Source: Halieaceae bacterium
Lineage (GTDB): Bacteria > Pseudomonadota > Gammaproteobacteria > Pseudomonadales > Halieaceae
Direction: 5' to 3'
DNA length: 64,000 nt
NCBI GenBank assembly: GCA_902547755.1
Contig: CACCPA010000002.1
Coordinates: 62,001 to 126,000 of the forward strand
Positions 19,201 through 28,865 of the stretch are shown piece after piece. The translations under genes were made by a program, and so were the position numbers. Under the pieces are notes generated by a model, which saw only the letters and a program-made list of their open reading frames with translations, was not told the DNA's origin and did not search any database. The first letter of the stretch is position 1, and each line of letters begins with the position of its first letter.

Positions 19201-19299
19201 ACAACTTCATCAGGCACAGGTACTGGCAACAACAATACCTACCCTGGTCTATTTGACGTAAGCACCTACTTGTTCGCTGGTGTAACCGTCAAGTTCTAA
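16285..19299 (+). CDS. TonB-dependent outer-membrane receptor
   Basis: This 1004-residue receptor imports a ligand across the outer membrane using TonB/ExbBD energy. It has a signal peptide ending in FAFAQ, then a TonB-box-like EIVVTGSRL, a plug domain (about residues 50-170, with LNLRGLGSTRTLVLIDGKR and SGASAVYGSDAVAGVVNFI) and a long 22-strand barrel ending in a terminal Phe (GVTVKF). It is of the long Caulobacter/Sphingomonas-like group often linked to carbohydrate or peptide uptake. Several Cys pairs occur in predicted loops. Both flanking genes encode TPR-hydroxylases. A strong SD and a downstream terminator suggest high monocistronic expression. Ligand unknown. Confidence 0.95.
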   Translation: MKSFNKNYLSHAVAAAVASTLPGFAFAQDEEAGIEEIVVTGSRLTKSNVTSSVPLVQIGAEEINSRGVARVEDVVNILPNVFVSQTAEVANGANGTSTLNLRGLGSTRTLVLIDGKRLPFGSPFSSSANVDMIPSRMVERVDIVTSGASAVYGSDAVAGVVNFITKKDFEGFEFDYQYSTNYNENSNGYMENLLADADFFDPGATTAGEASLMSVLMGVNSDDGRGNITLFGTYEDMESMIGKDRDTGACTLFGSSDPFCGGSSNFRRFNGTIGNGVAGTVFQELNGELVPFSGRSDMYYNYGAVNHYQRPVERWNLGASGHYELTESVEAYFDTTYMNNKTVAQIAESASFNRPFSTNCDNPLLFGGNPNNNPDGVRLGDMTGTFDADGNFISCIDWIAAGNESVDVQFINSHRNIEGGPRQSTYENSTWRAIFGMRGDITDDFSFDIFAQYAATEGTRISQNDLNFNRVQQALYIVDDGSGNPVCRDTSGGCVPWDIFTRGADGSTNVTDEAAAFIMGVGIVTGDTEQTVFGGTIEGDLTNFGIKSPMADAGMTGLVGFEYREDFLGRLSDDISKQSGGRGLTGTGGATLPISGEIEVEELFMEVSMPLVTGQPMIQELGLNAGYRYSDYTTNGNGVSNTFDADTYFAGLSWAPNDDIRFRVNQSVAIRAPNVFNLYVGINTGLVELSPVNGDGDQCSGPNPVATQAQCANTGLSAAQYGTVDPSAAGQFNLITGGNPNLVAERGETTTFGVVITPSMIEDLSIAIDYFDIEVTNAIGSVPAQTSYDRCLTTGDPAFCANITRDTAGTLHLLNEAPGGGLAGISTQNVNVATDATEGIDVNITYSLDMSDMGSINFDYAATFLDTNYTIAIPGDDKVECTDAYAGPCGLPAPEYNHRLLATWVSPYDVRVSATWRHVGETTLYGLTDPQGYLEDKMEERNYLDLAATYDYSENVQVRIGANNLLGEDAPVTTSSGTGTGNNNTYPGLFDVSTYLFAGVTVKF

Positions 19300-19324
19300 G
19301 TTGCTGACTTGTCAAGCGGTGAAC

Positions 19325-19350
19325 GGGGGGCGAAAGCCCCCCTTTTTTTT
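19325..19350 (+). terminator. Rho-independent terminator after the TonB receptor
   Basis: GGGGGGC (19325-19331), a GAAA tetraloop and GCCCCCC (19336-19342) form a 7-bp GC stem followed by eight T. It ends only 6 bases before the next ATG, so the downstream TPR-hydroxylase would need read-through or its own promoter upstream of the terminator. Confidence 0.93.
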
Positions 19351-19355
19351 GCATA

Positions 19356-20561
19356 ATGGCAACCAGCATCAAACCTACGTGGACACACCCGATGACAACC
19401 GGTATTCAATCCTCTACCAATCCGCAGCAACTTCTGGGCGATGCCATTGCGGCACTTCGCGCAACACAACCCGAGAACGCTGTTTTACTGGCTCGGCAGG
19501 CGGTAGAGCTCGGCCTTGATGACACTACGGTCTGGGGCGTCATTGCACTCGCCAGTCGTAATATGGGTCACTACGAGGCAGCACACGAGGCGGCAGACCG
19601 CGCAATCGCCCATGACGGGCGTAACGCCCGGGCTTTCGTCGTAAAGGGTGATGCCTTTTTCGCACAGAATAACCCCCGAGCGGCGGCCGCGTTTTATCAG
19701 CGAGGTCTAACCCTGAGTCCGTTGCACCCTGACATGGTTCAGGAAATCCGAGTTGAATTTCTGCGGGCACAGACCCGATTGCAAGATTTGCAGAAAGCCT
19801 TCAGCGAGCACATGATCAAGGAGGTGCAACCGCTGTTGGATGATACCGACCGTTGTACCCCTCGCATGCAAGGCGCTGTCGATTTACTGCTAGGTAAACG
19901 GCGTCTTTACTATCCTGAGCCGCGACACATCATGGTGCCCGATTTACCCATTCACGAGTTCTACCCTCGAGATCATTTCCCATGGCTCGAGGAGCTCGAG
20001 AGTAAAACGTCTGTCATTCTGGATGAACTCAACGCATTGATTACGCATGGAACGTCGTTTGACCCCTACCTCACCAAAAGCAATGAACGACCTGTCTTTG
20101 ATACACACGGTATGGCAGGTAATGACGACTGGGGCGCGTTTTACCTCTGGAAGAACGGCGAGGCGATCACTGAGAATCAGACGCTTTGCCCAAAAACAAC
20201 ACAGGCTATGAGCGCGCTACCATTGGTGTTTTCAGGTGAGCGTTGTCCCAATATCCTGTTTTCGCGTCTGAAAGCAGGCGCGACCATCCCGCCTCATAAC
20301 GGCATGATTAACAGCCGCCTGATTGGGCATCTTCCACTCATCATCCCGGATGATTGTGGCTTTCGCGTGGGCAACCAGATACGCCCTTGGGTCTTAGGCG
20401 AGGCATTCTTGTTCGACGACACAATCGAACATGAGGCATGGAACCACTCATCGGAAGATCGTTTCGTTTTGATATTCGAAGTCTGGAAACCCGAACTCAA
20501 TGAAGCAGAGCAAGCGCTTATTACCCGCATGCTGACTGCAGTGGATAGTTATGGCGCTTAG
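19356..20561 (+). CDS. TPR protein with aspartyl/asparaginyl beta-hydroxylase (AspH-like) domain
   Basis: The 401-residue cytoplasmic protein has N-terminal TPRs (about residues 20-150) and a C-terminal AspH/LpxO-type hydroxylase domain. The motif set is IPPHNGMINSRLIGHLPLI (H314, H325), GEAFLFDDTIEHEAWN (H359) and DRFVLIFEVWKPE, matching the two-histidine iron site and 2-oxoglutarate Arg/His of AspH enzymes, which hydroxylate Asp/Asn side chains or lipid A. It directly follows the receptor terminator. No clear SD is seen for ATG 19356 or ATG 19392, so the start is uncertain. It probably works with the receptor or the oxygenase at 14027, an inference from position. Confidence 0.88.
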   Translation: MATSIKPTWTHPMTTGIQSSTNPQQLLGDAIAALRATQPENAVLLARQAVELGLDDTTVWGVIALASRNMGHYEAAHEAADRAIAHDGRNARAFVVKGDAFFAQNNPRAAAAFYQRGLTLSPLHPDMVQEIRVEFLRAQTRLQDLQKAFSEHMIKEVQPLLDDTDRCTPRMQGAVDLLLGKRRLYYPEPRHIMVPDLPIHEFYPRDHFPWLEELESKTSVILDELNALITHGTSFDPYLTKSNERPVFDTHGMAGNDDWGAFYLWKNGEAITENQTLCPKTTQAMSALPLVFSGERCPNILFSRLKAGATIPPHNGMINSRLIGHLPLIIPDDCGFRVGNQIRPWVLGEAFLFDDTIEHEAWNHSSEDRFVLIFEVWKPELNEAEQALITRMLTAVDSYGA

Positions 20562-20633
20562 TGTACTTGCGAGTGTGAGCACCGGCGCGACTGACTGTCA
20601 CCGTGGCTGCAATAAACTCGGCCAATAATCGCC

Positions 20634-21272
20634 GTGATACCCCCCACGCAATTTGAATCCTGTGACCACCAGGCTCGGCTTTCTATTTCCGACAACATCT
20701 CGAACTTCTCTTATGAAAGCCAGCCTCTTGAGGACCTCCGCGCCGCTGCTGTCGCCATAGTCATCGCGGCGCACCGGGGTAGCCCCACTGTCCTACTCAC
20801 CCGAAGATCCGACAAGTTGCGAGCCCATAGCGGTCAGTGGGCACTACCAGGTGGTCGACTGGATGCCGGGGAGTCGGCGGAAGACGCGGCCTTACGGGAG
20901 CTTGAGGAAGAGATAAACCTGTCACTGACTCACGATGCCGTCATCGGGCGGTTAGATGACTACATTACACGCTCGGGTTACCGCATCACTCCCATCGTTC
21001 TGTGGTCGGGCCAAGAATCAGATCAATTAAGGCCCAACCCTGATGAAGTAGCGTCGATTCACACAGTCAGCTTCAAAGAGTTAGCGAACCCTTCGGCCCC
21101 ACAGTTTGACGAGGTACCGGATAGCGATCGAGCAGTCCTTTCGATGAGATTAAGTGTCGACCAGATCTATGCACCTACGGCGGCATTTCTATACCAGTTC
21201 CGTGAGGTCGGTATCCTCGGGAAACACACACGCGTGCTTCACTACGATCAGCCGCGGTTTGCATGGCGTTAG
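20634..21272 (+). CDS. NUDIX hydrolase (CoA pyrophosphatase NudL-like)
   Basis: The 212-residue protein has a complete NUDIX box, GRLDAGESAEDAALRELEEE (about residues 78-97), binding Mg and cleaving a nucleoside-diphosphate-X bond. The preceding segments VLLTRRSDKLRAHSGQWALP and the following RSGYRITPIVLW fit the YeaB/NudL group that acts on CoA. The start is GTG at 20634 with weak SD. It is followed by a gap and a convergent aminotransferase. CoA as substrate is inferred from the family pattern. Confidence 0.88.
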   Translation: MIPPTQFESCDHQARLSISDNISNFSYESQPLEDLRAAAVAIVIAAHRGSPTVLLTRRSDKLRAHSGQWALPGGRLDAGESAEDAALRELEEEINLSLTHDAVIGRLDDYITRSGYRITPIVLWSGQESDQLRPNPDEVASIHTVSFKELANPSAPQFDEVPDSDRAVLSMRLSVDQIYAPTAAFLYQFREVGILGKHTRVLHYDQPRFAWR

Positions 21273-21364
21273 TTCAGCGCTCTAGGTTGATTCAAAAGCA
21301 CAAGCACTGAACTCGACTCGTCGAATCTCAGACGCCTTTAACGCTCCAGATTCGCCGCTCGGTT

Positions 21365-22483
21365 CTAGCTACCCAGCACAGCCTCGAGGGCGCTCAAGCA
21401 GCGATAGATATTGACGTCATTGCTACTCGAACCCATTAGCCCTATTCGCCATTGCTTACCGGCAAGCTCGCCAAGACCAGCACCCACCTCGAGATCGAAC
21501 TCATTCAGTAGACGCGACCGCACGGTGGCATCGTCGACACCCTCAGGAATCCTCACCGCATTGAGTTGTGGGAGTCGCCACGCTTCATCCACTGCGAGCT
21601 CGAGCCCAAGCTTTGATAGGCCAGCGGCAAGCTTTAAGTGATTCGCTCTGTGCCGCGCAATACTCGCCTCGAGGCCCTCTTCCTCGAGCATAAGTAATGC
21701 CTCGTGAATAGCATAGACCGCATTAACAGGGGCTGTGTGGTGGTACGAGCGCTTCGGGCCCTCGCCCCAATAGCCCATGATGAGATTCATATCCAGAAAC
21801 CAGCTTTGGACCTTTTGAGTTCGCGCACTAATGGCTGAAACAGCGGCATCGCTAAACGTGATAGGCGAGATACCGGGCAACCCTGAGAGACACTTTTGAG
21901 TCCCAGAGTAGACGACGTCCGCACCCCACTCGTCAGCTTTTAGCTCGATGCCTACCAGTGACGTCACCGCATCGACAATCACCAACATGCCCGCGTCTTT
22001 TGCCAGTCGGCACAGTGTCTCCGCATCGCTTCGAACACCAGTGGATGTCTCGGCATGGACAAAGGCAACGACTTTCGCATCAGGGTGCTCTTTAATCGCG
22101 GCTTCCAGCTTCTCGGGATCAACGGGGTCACCCCAGCGATCCATCGCCATGACTGCAGTCGCCCCGCAACGTTCGACGTTTTCCTTCATACGCCGACCGA
22201 AGACGCCGTTCTGGCAAACAATGACTTTGTCGCCGCACTCGAGCAAATTGACAAACGCAGCCTCCATACCAGCCGATCCGGGGGCAGACAGCGGAATTGT
22301 TAACTCATTGCTAGTTTGGAAGGCATACTGCAAGAGCCTCTTCACATCATCCATAAGACCGACGAACAGGGGATCGAGGTGACCAATGGTGGGGCGCGCA
22401 GAAGCGGCAAGCACCCGTGGCGATACGTCCGAGGGACCGGGACCCATAAGTGTGCGAACGGGCGGATGAAAGCTAGATGACAT
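21365..22483 (-). CDS. Class V aminotransferase (alanine/serine-glyoxylate aminotransferase family)
   Basis: This PLP enzyme has 372 residues. It begins with LMGPGPSDVSPRVL, then shows PTIGHLDPLF, the small-residue APGSAGMEAAFVNLL loop, DAVTSLVGIELK (Asp contacting the pyridine N) and SGTQKCLSGLPG with the Schiff-base Lys. RIGLMGSSS near the end is a substrate-carboxylate Arg region. The family transaminates glyoxylate using alanine or serine. ATG 22483 is preferred over a TTG at 22495 because GGAGG lies 6-8 bases before it. Exact amino donor unknown. Confidence 0.9.
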   Translation of the reverse strand: MSSSFHPPVRTLMGPGPSDVSPRVLAASARPTIGHLDPLFVGLMDDVKRLLQYAFQTSNELTIPLSAPGSAGMEAAFVNLLECGDKVIVCQNGVFGRRMKENVERCGATAVMAMDRWGDPVDPEKLEAAIKEHPDAKVVAFVHAETSTGVRSDAETLCRLAKDAGMLVIVDAVTSLVGIELKADEWGADVVYSGTQKCLSGLPGISPITFSDAAVSAISARTQKVQSWFLDMNLIMGYWGEGPKRSYHHTAPVNAVYAIHEALLMLEEEGLEASIARHRANHLKLAAGLSKLGLELAVDEAWRLPQLNAVRIPEGVDDATVRSRLLNEFDLEVGAGLGELAGKQWRIGLMGSSSNDVNIYRCLSALEAVLGS

Positions 22484-22597
22484 GACGACCTCCAAATTCG
22501 GCTCCGCATAATGCCCTAACCCTAATAATGATGCGACTGGTGTACGCCATTATTCATTTTATTTTGATCATTAGTGTGCGGGTCCTACAATCAAGCC

Positions 22598-23242
22598 ATG
22601 ACGACCATGCCAATACTGTACTCTTTCCGACGCTGCCCCTACGCGATGCGAGCACGTATGGCTATTGTCTATGCCGGTATTGAGGTTGGTTTGCGCGAAG
22701 TGGTCCTTAAAGATAAACCCGCAGCGATGCTGGCAGCATCGTCAAAGGGCACCGTGCCTGTTCTCATTGAAACCAATGGGTATGTCATTGACGAAAGCCT
22801 CGATGTAATGGCGTGGGCCCTCGACCAGCAGGATTCGGATCACTGGTTGAGCGGTGAGGGTCTGCAGGACCCGCTTATTGATAGCTGTGACAATACTTTT
22901 AAGCATTGGCTAGATCGTTATAAATACGCGGTGAGGTTCCCCGAGCAGAGCGAGCAGTGGTACCGAGCGCAAGGTGAGCGCTTTCTTGATCAGCTTGAGC
23001 AACTACTCACTAATCATCGGTACTTGAGAGGCGACTCATTGTCCGCGGTAGACGTTGCCGTGATGCCCTTTATCAGACAATTTGCTGCGGTCGACCCTGC
23101 CTGGTGGAAAAAAGCGCCCTTCCCAATGACCCGTAAGTGGCTCGACGCTTGGTTAGAGAGTAGGTTGTTTACAAGCGTTATGACCAAATACCCGAAGTGG
23201 AACGAGGGAGACGACGACCAACCTTTCCCACACCTTAGCTAG
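22598..23242 (+). CDS. Glutathione S-transferase family protein
   Basis: The 214-residue protein has a thioredoxin-like N-terminal domain (ILYSFRRCPYAMRARMAI; CPYA resembles glutaredoxin and omega-class GSTs, so Cys is the likely catalytic residue). The cis-Pro is in KGTVPVLIE and the glutathione-binding pair in DESLDVM. A helical C-terminal domain ends with PHLS. The frame is open from GTG 22574, but ATG 22598 (or 22607) gives the normal start. It stands alone between a divergent aminotransferase gene and a secreted-protein gene. Substrate unknown. Confidence 0.87.
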   Translation: MTTMPILYSFRRCPYAMRARMAIVYAGIEVGLREVVLKDKPAAMLAASSKGTVPVLIETNGYVIDESLDVMAWALDQQDSDHWLSGEGLQDPLIDSCDNTFKHWLDRYKYAVRFPEQSEQWYRAQGERFLDQLEQLLTNHRYLRGDSLSAVDVAVMPFIRQFAAVDPAWWKKAPFPMTRKWLDAWLESRLFTSVMTKYPKWNEGDDDQPFPHLS

Positions 23243-23363
23243 CGAATCTGCGAAGCCTAGTGGTATCTGCACAGAGTTATTGAATTTCTGGCAATCAGTT
23301 ATTTCTCTCCTAGACTCAAAGCAAGAATCTGATTGGGTTCTCATCCGATAAAGGAGGAAGGTT

Positions 23364-24125
23364 ATGAAGTATCTTGTTTTTGTTGTAACAGCATTACTAT
23401 CAATTACCGTTCAAGCGCAGGAATACGAAGCTAGGAGCGAATTTTTCTTTTGTTCCCTCAATGAGGGCAAAAAAATGGAGGACGTCGTTGCTCAAAGCGA
23501 AGCATATGGGAAATTTTCTACGGATATGGGCACCAAATATGCGCAAGCTATTTTGACTCCCATGCACGCAGGCGACACTGCTGATTACGACTATATTTTA
23601 TGGGGCACTTGGCCCGATGGCGCAGCGATGTATGAGGAATGGGGCAGCTTCGTCAACGGGTATGGAGGATGGGCTGTAGGAAACTCGGGTACCGCACCAA
23701 GCGAAGAAGCAGGAAGCTGTCATCGCTCCATTGCAATGTTTAACACGGCCGTTAGTCATAATCGCATACCACAGGAAAAGCGTGACGAGCGACAGCCGAT
23801 TCAGTTTACTCAGTGCTCACTCAAGAACGGTGCATCAATGTCACAACTGTATGCCCAAGCCGAGAAAAACAAAGAGAAAATGGATAAGGCCGGCTTTAAA
23901 GGCTGGGGTATCCATTACTTCTTCCCGTACCTAGGTTTTGAAGATGTGGAATACGATTTCGTACAAATGAACCATTGGTATTCCTACGAAGCACGGGGCT
24001 ACATGGCAAATAACTGGGGTGGCTTTTTAGAGGAAAATCCTGACGTGGCATCAGGCATGCAACTCTTGGTGGATTGTTCGAACACCAACTCCTATGTGTC
24101 ACAACTCGTATTCAACAATCTATAG
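23364..24125 (+). CDS. Secreted protein with two copies of an alpha/beta domain, unknown function
   Basis: The 253-residue product has a clear signal peptide (VVTALLSITVQAQ). The mature part is an internal duplication: FFFCSLNEGKKMEDVVAQSE (about 27-46) and FTQCSLKNGASMSQLYAQAE (about 153-172) are homologous, each followed by a DYxxxxW segment (YDYILWGTWP, EYDFVQMNHW) and a second Cys (GSCHRS, LVDCSN). Each half looks like a dimeric alpha/beta-barrel domain with one potential disulfide. The SD is strong (AAAGGAGG, 23350-23357). No enzymatic motif is seen; a periplasmic binding or scaffold role is possible. Confidence 0.8.
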   Translation: MKYLVFVVTALLSITVQAQEYEARSEFFFCSLNEGKKMEDVVAQSEAYGKFSTDMGTKYAQAILTPMHAGDTADYDYILWGTWPDGAAMYEEWGSFVNGYGGWAVGNSGTAPSEEAGSCHRSIAMFNTAVSHNRIPQEKRDERQPIQFTQCSLKNGASMSQLYAQAEKNKEKMDKAGFKGWGIHYFFPYLGFEDVEYDFVQMNHWYSYEARGYMANNWGGFLEENPDVASGMQLLVDCSNTNSYVSQLVFNNL

Positions 24126-24134
24126 CGCACTGCG

Positions 24135-24162
24135 CCCGCAAGTGCTTTCCCAGCCTTGCGGG
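24135..24162. terminator. Hairpin between convergent genes
   Basis: CCCGCAAG (24135-24142) and CTTGCGGG (24155-24162) form a perfect 8-bp stem with a 12-base loop, just after the stop at 24125 and facing the end of the minus-strand gene at 24201. No T-run follows, so terminator function is a guess from position and stem strength. Confidence 0.45.
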
Positions 24163-24200
24163 TGCCTTACACCGTGCAAGAGGGATGCAAGTGAGGTGGG

Positions 24201-24569
24201 CTAAGCTAAACCCAAGTAGGCCAGAAGAGCAGTTGCACCCATGAGGTAAGCACCTGGTAATTTCAGTAGCTGCCAGTGTCCTGTGAAACCAAGGAAAACA
24301 AACAGCAGTGCGCACAGTGCGTTCACTGCAATGATGGGATAGACCATGAGTGCAAGGCTGGCGTCGAGCGAGACGCAGACCAGTACGCCCGCGCTCACGG
24401 CAAGCCAGATGGTGAAGACCTGCCACGAAACAACGCTCAATGATTTAGTCAGGCCCTCAAGATCACTACCGTTGATGTGGCCCAGATAAATGCGTCCACC
24501 TACGTAGCCGTGAAACACGGCGCCGACCGCAGCGATGAACGCCGCTATATTGAGATACCAGAACGCCAC
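24201..24569 (-). CDS. Small integral membrane protein, unknown function
   Basis: The 122-residue protein has four hydrophobic segments: the N-terminal IAAFIAAVGAVFHGYVGG, then VFTIWLAVSAGVLVCV, MVYPIIAVNALCALLFVFL and LPGAYLMGATALLAYL. The first segment carries HGYVGGRIY, a pattern seen in small four-helix membrane proteins of proteobacteria. The start appears to be GTG at 24569, 15 bases after fadH on the same strand, so the two are probably co-transcribed. No function can be assigned. Confidence 0.75.
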   Translation of the reverse strand: MAFWYLNIAAFIAAVGAVFHGYVGGRIYLGHINGSDLEGLTKSLSVVSWQVFTIWLAVSAGVLVCVSLDASLALMVYPIIAVNALCALLFVFLGFTGHWQLLKLPGAYLMGATALLAYLGLA

Positions 24570-24584
24570 CCGTAACCACCCAGC

Positions 24585-26747
<2,163 letters not shown>

Positions 26748-26770
26748 CTAGGACAGAAGAAGAATAAGCG

Positions 26771-27457
26771 ATGCGCCACATGGATGTTCTTAACAGCGAC
26801 AGCCCCTTAATTGTCTATCTTGACGTCAAAAGCCCCTACGCATTTATTTCTGTCAAACCTACACTAGCATTGGAACAAGAACTGGGTCTCATATTCGATT
26901 GGCGCCCTTACACGCTTGATATACCGAGCTATCTCGGTTCCGCACGCAAAGAAAAGGGAGCGGTAGTCGAGTCGAGTGGACGAAGTCCCAAGATATGGAA
27001 TGCCATTCGGTACGCTTACCGCGACGCTCGGCGTTATGCAGAAATGCAGGGCTACATACTCAAGGGTACCGAGAAAATCTGGGATTCAAGCATCGCCAAT
27101 ATGGGCATTTTGTTCGTCAATCTGTACTTTCGAGATCGCGTGCCCGCCTACTTAGACGCTATCTATCCGCCTTTTTGGCGTCGGGAGCTCGACATCGAAG
27201 ACATCGATGTCGTGAAGCGCTGCCTCGAAGCTGCAGGTGTCGAATCAGCAGGGTTTGATGACTTCGTGAATGGAGAGGGGAAACAACTGCACGATCACAT
27301 CCTTGCGCATCGCTTCGATGCCGGGATGTACGGCGTGCCCACCTATGTTTTGGAAGAGGGCGTTTTCTTTGGCCGAGAGCACTTGCCCTATATTCGCTGG
27401 GTGCTCACCGGCAAACGAGGCGCAGCACCGGATATCTGCAATGAGGTGGTTTCATGA
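26771..27457 (+). CDS. 2-Hydroxychromene-2-carboxylate isomerase/DsbA-like thioredoxin-fold protein (copy 1)
   Basis: The 228-residue protein has the kappa-GST/HCCA-isomerase fold. It begins YLDVKSPYAF with the catalytic-type Ser of the SPYA motif, has a helical insertion with the WNAIRYAYRDARRYAE segment, and the cis-Pro strand MYGVPTYVLEEGVFFGRE. True HCCA isomerases act in naphthalene breakdown with glutathione; here no aromatic genes are visible, so a general thiol-dependent isomerase or oxidoreductase is more likely. It overlaps copy 2 by 4 bases (ATGA), so the two are translationally coupled and perhaps act as a heteromer. Confidence 0.82.
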   Translation: MRHMDVLNSDSPLIVYLDVKSPYAFISVKPTLALEQELGLIFDWRPYTLDIPSYLGSARKEKGAVVESSGRSPKIWNAIRYAYRDARRYAEMQGYILKGTEKIWDSSIANMGILFVNLYFRDRVPAYLDAIYPPFWRRELDIEDIDVVKRCLEAAGVESAGFDDFVNGEGKQLHDHILAHRFDAGMYGVPTYVLEEGVFFGREHLPYIRWVLTGKRGAAPDICNEVVS

Positions 27458-28020
27458 TTACTGCCTACATCGATTTTAAGTCGCTCGATTGCTTCCTAGC
27501 CATCAGTCCGATTCTCAAACTTGCAAATGACTTTGGAACGCCAGTGAGCTGGCAACCCTACCGCAGCGAAGAGCGTGCACTTCCCACAGAGGTAGCCAGC
27601 GAATCAGTCACCCAAACTCACCATCGTGTTCGAGCAGAATCCGAGCGTCGCTTACAGCAGCACTATGCCCGTTTACGCGGGCTACACATTGATCCTAGCC
27701 GCGGGCAAATCGACACCAGCGCCGCATTAGAGTGGCTGGCAAGTCTGGAAGGCGATACCTCGTCGTTTGTCAGCAGACTGTTTACTGCCCATTGGATCGA
27801 CCACACAGACATCAATGACCCGACTCTCTTAAAAGAGCTCACGGCCCAATGTGGTCTGAGGCGGACGGTGGACGCTGTTGATCTGAGTTCGATCGAGCGT
27901 GAAGCCGAGGACAAAGGACTATTTGATGCACCCACATTTTTTATCGAGGGGCAGATGTTTATGGGGCGCGCAAATATCCCTCTAATACAACAGCTACTCG
28001 CGGATGGATGCGATCATTAA
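27454..28020 (+). CDS. HCCA isomerase/DsbA-like thioredoxin-fold protein (copy 2, shorter)
   Basis: The 188-residue paralogue of the upstream protein keeps the same plan: an IDFKSLDCFLAISP start (SLD in place of SPYA), a shorter helical insertion, and a FDAPTFFIEGQMFMGR cis-Pro strand near residues 150-165. The substitution of Pro-Tyr at the active-site loop suggests altered or lost catalysis, as in one-active, one-degenerate pairs. Its ATG overlaps the previous stop. It ends 20 bases before the convergent nitroreductase. Confidence 0.78.
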   Translation: MITAYIDFKSLDCFLAISPILKLANDFGTPVSWQPYRSEERALPTEVASESVTQTHHRVRAESERRLQQHYARLRGLHIDPSRGQIDTSAALEWLASLEGDTSSFVSRLFTAHWIDHTDINDPTLLKELTAQCGLRRTVDAVDLSSIEREAEDKGLFDAPTFFIEGQMFMGRANIPLIQQLLADGCDH

Positions 28021-28040
28021 GCGGGCTTTGGACTACTCGA

Positions 28041-28721
28041 TTACTCAAAAAACGAAGAAATCTGGTCCAGCGGCTTTTTCACCGTCGCAGCTCTAGGCAC
28101 TTTGGCATCTGGAGCCGCATGGCCTACGACCAACAAGATCATAGGACGCTCGTTACTGGGGCGTCCCAAAATCTTGCTTAAAAACTTCATTGGGTTAGGT
28201 GTATGCGTCAGCGTTGCCAGACCCACGTTATGAAGCGCGTTGATCAGAAGCCCGGTTGCAATACCGACAGACTCCGGGACGTAGTAATTCTTTTGCTTCT
28301 CACCCGACTCATCAAAACTATACCGCTCCGCAAAGATCGCTATTAGCCATGGCGCCGTCTCTAAGAAGGGTTTTTGAGCATCTGTGCCCAAACCATGTAA
28401 GTCATCAAGCCACTGGTCGCCCGCTCGTCCACCGTAAAAGGCCTGCTCCTCTTCCTCTGCGGCAACTCTAATCTGCCGCTTGATGTCAGCGTTACTAACA
28501 CAGACGAAATGCCAAGGCTGATGATTGGCGCCTGACGGTGCCGAACCGGCAGCCTGAAGGCAGGCTTCTATTACCTCTCGCGGTACGGGCTTAGCAGAAA
28601 ACTGCCGCACCGATCGGCGACGCGAGATTAGCTCAACATAATCCTGCGCGCGTGCCAGCATCTCCTCTGACTCAGGTGCATGGGAATAACCGAGGGGGAT
28701 GGGGTCGTAATCGTATTTCAT
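28041..28721 (-). CDS. Nitroreductase family protein (FMN-dependent)
   Basis: The 226-residue protein has the nitroreductase fold. It shows [14 protein letters not shown] (FMN-phosphate Arg/Ser site), [39 protein letters not shown] and a C-terminal [15 protein letters not shown]. This is close to the BluB/iodotyrosine-deiodinase-like branch in overall layout. The enzyme would use NAD(P)H to reduce nitro, quinone or halogenated aromatic compounds; the substrate is unknown. The start ATG at 28721 is single and reasonable. It lies divergent to a membrane-protein gene. Confidence 0.88.
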   Translation of the reverse strand: MKYDYDPIPLGYSHAPESEEMLARAQDYVELISRRRSVRQFSAKPVPREVIEACLQAAGSAPSGANHQPWHFVCVSNADIKRQIRVAAEEEEQAFYGGRAGDQWLDDLHGLGTDAQKPFLETAPWLIAIFAERYSFDESGEKQKNYYVPESVGIATGLLINALHNVGLATLTHTPNPMKFLSKILGRPSNERPMILLVVGHAAPDAKVPRAATVKKPLDQISSFFE

Positions 28722-28865
28722 GAACGCATCTACGCCAGATTTAGTGAAGGCATCACTCTAACATCCGGTCGAGACGGATCTCGATTGAAACGACCAAACA
28801 GAAACTTGAAGTTTTGTTATCGCCGTACCATGCTGGCAATAGCAATTCGATTTCTGGGAGAATTC

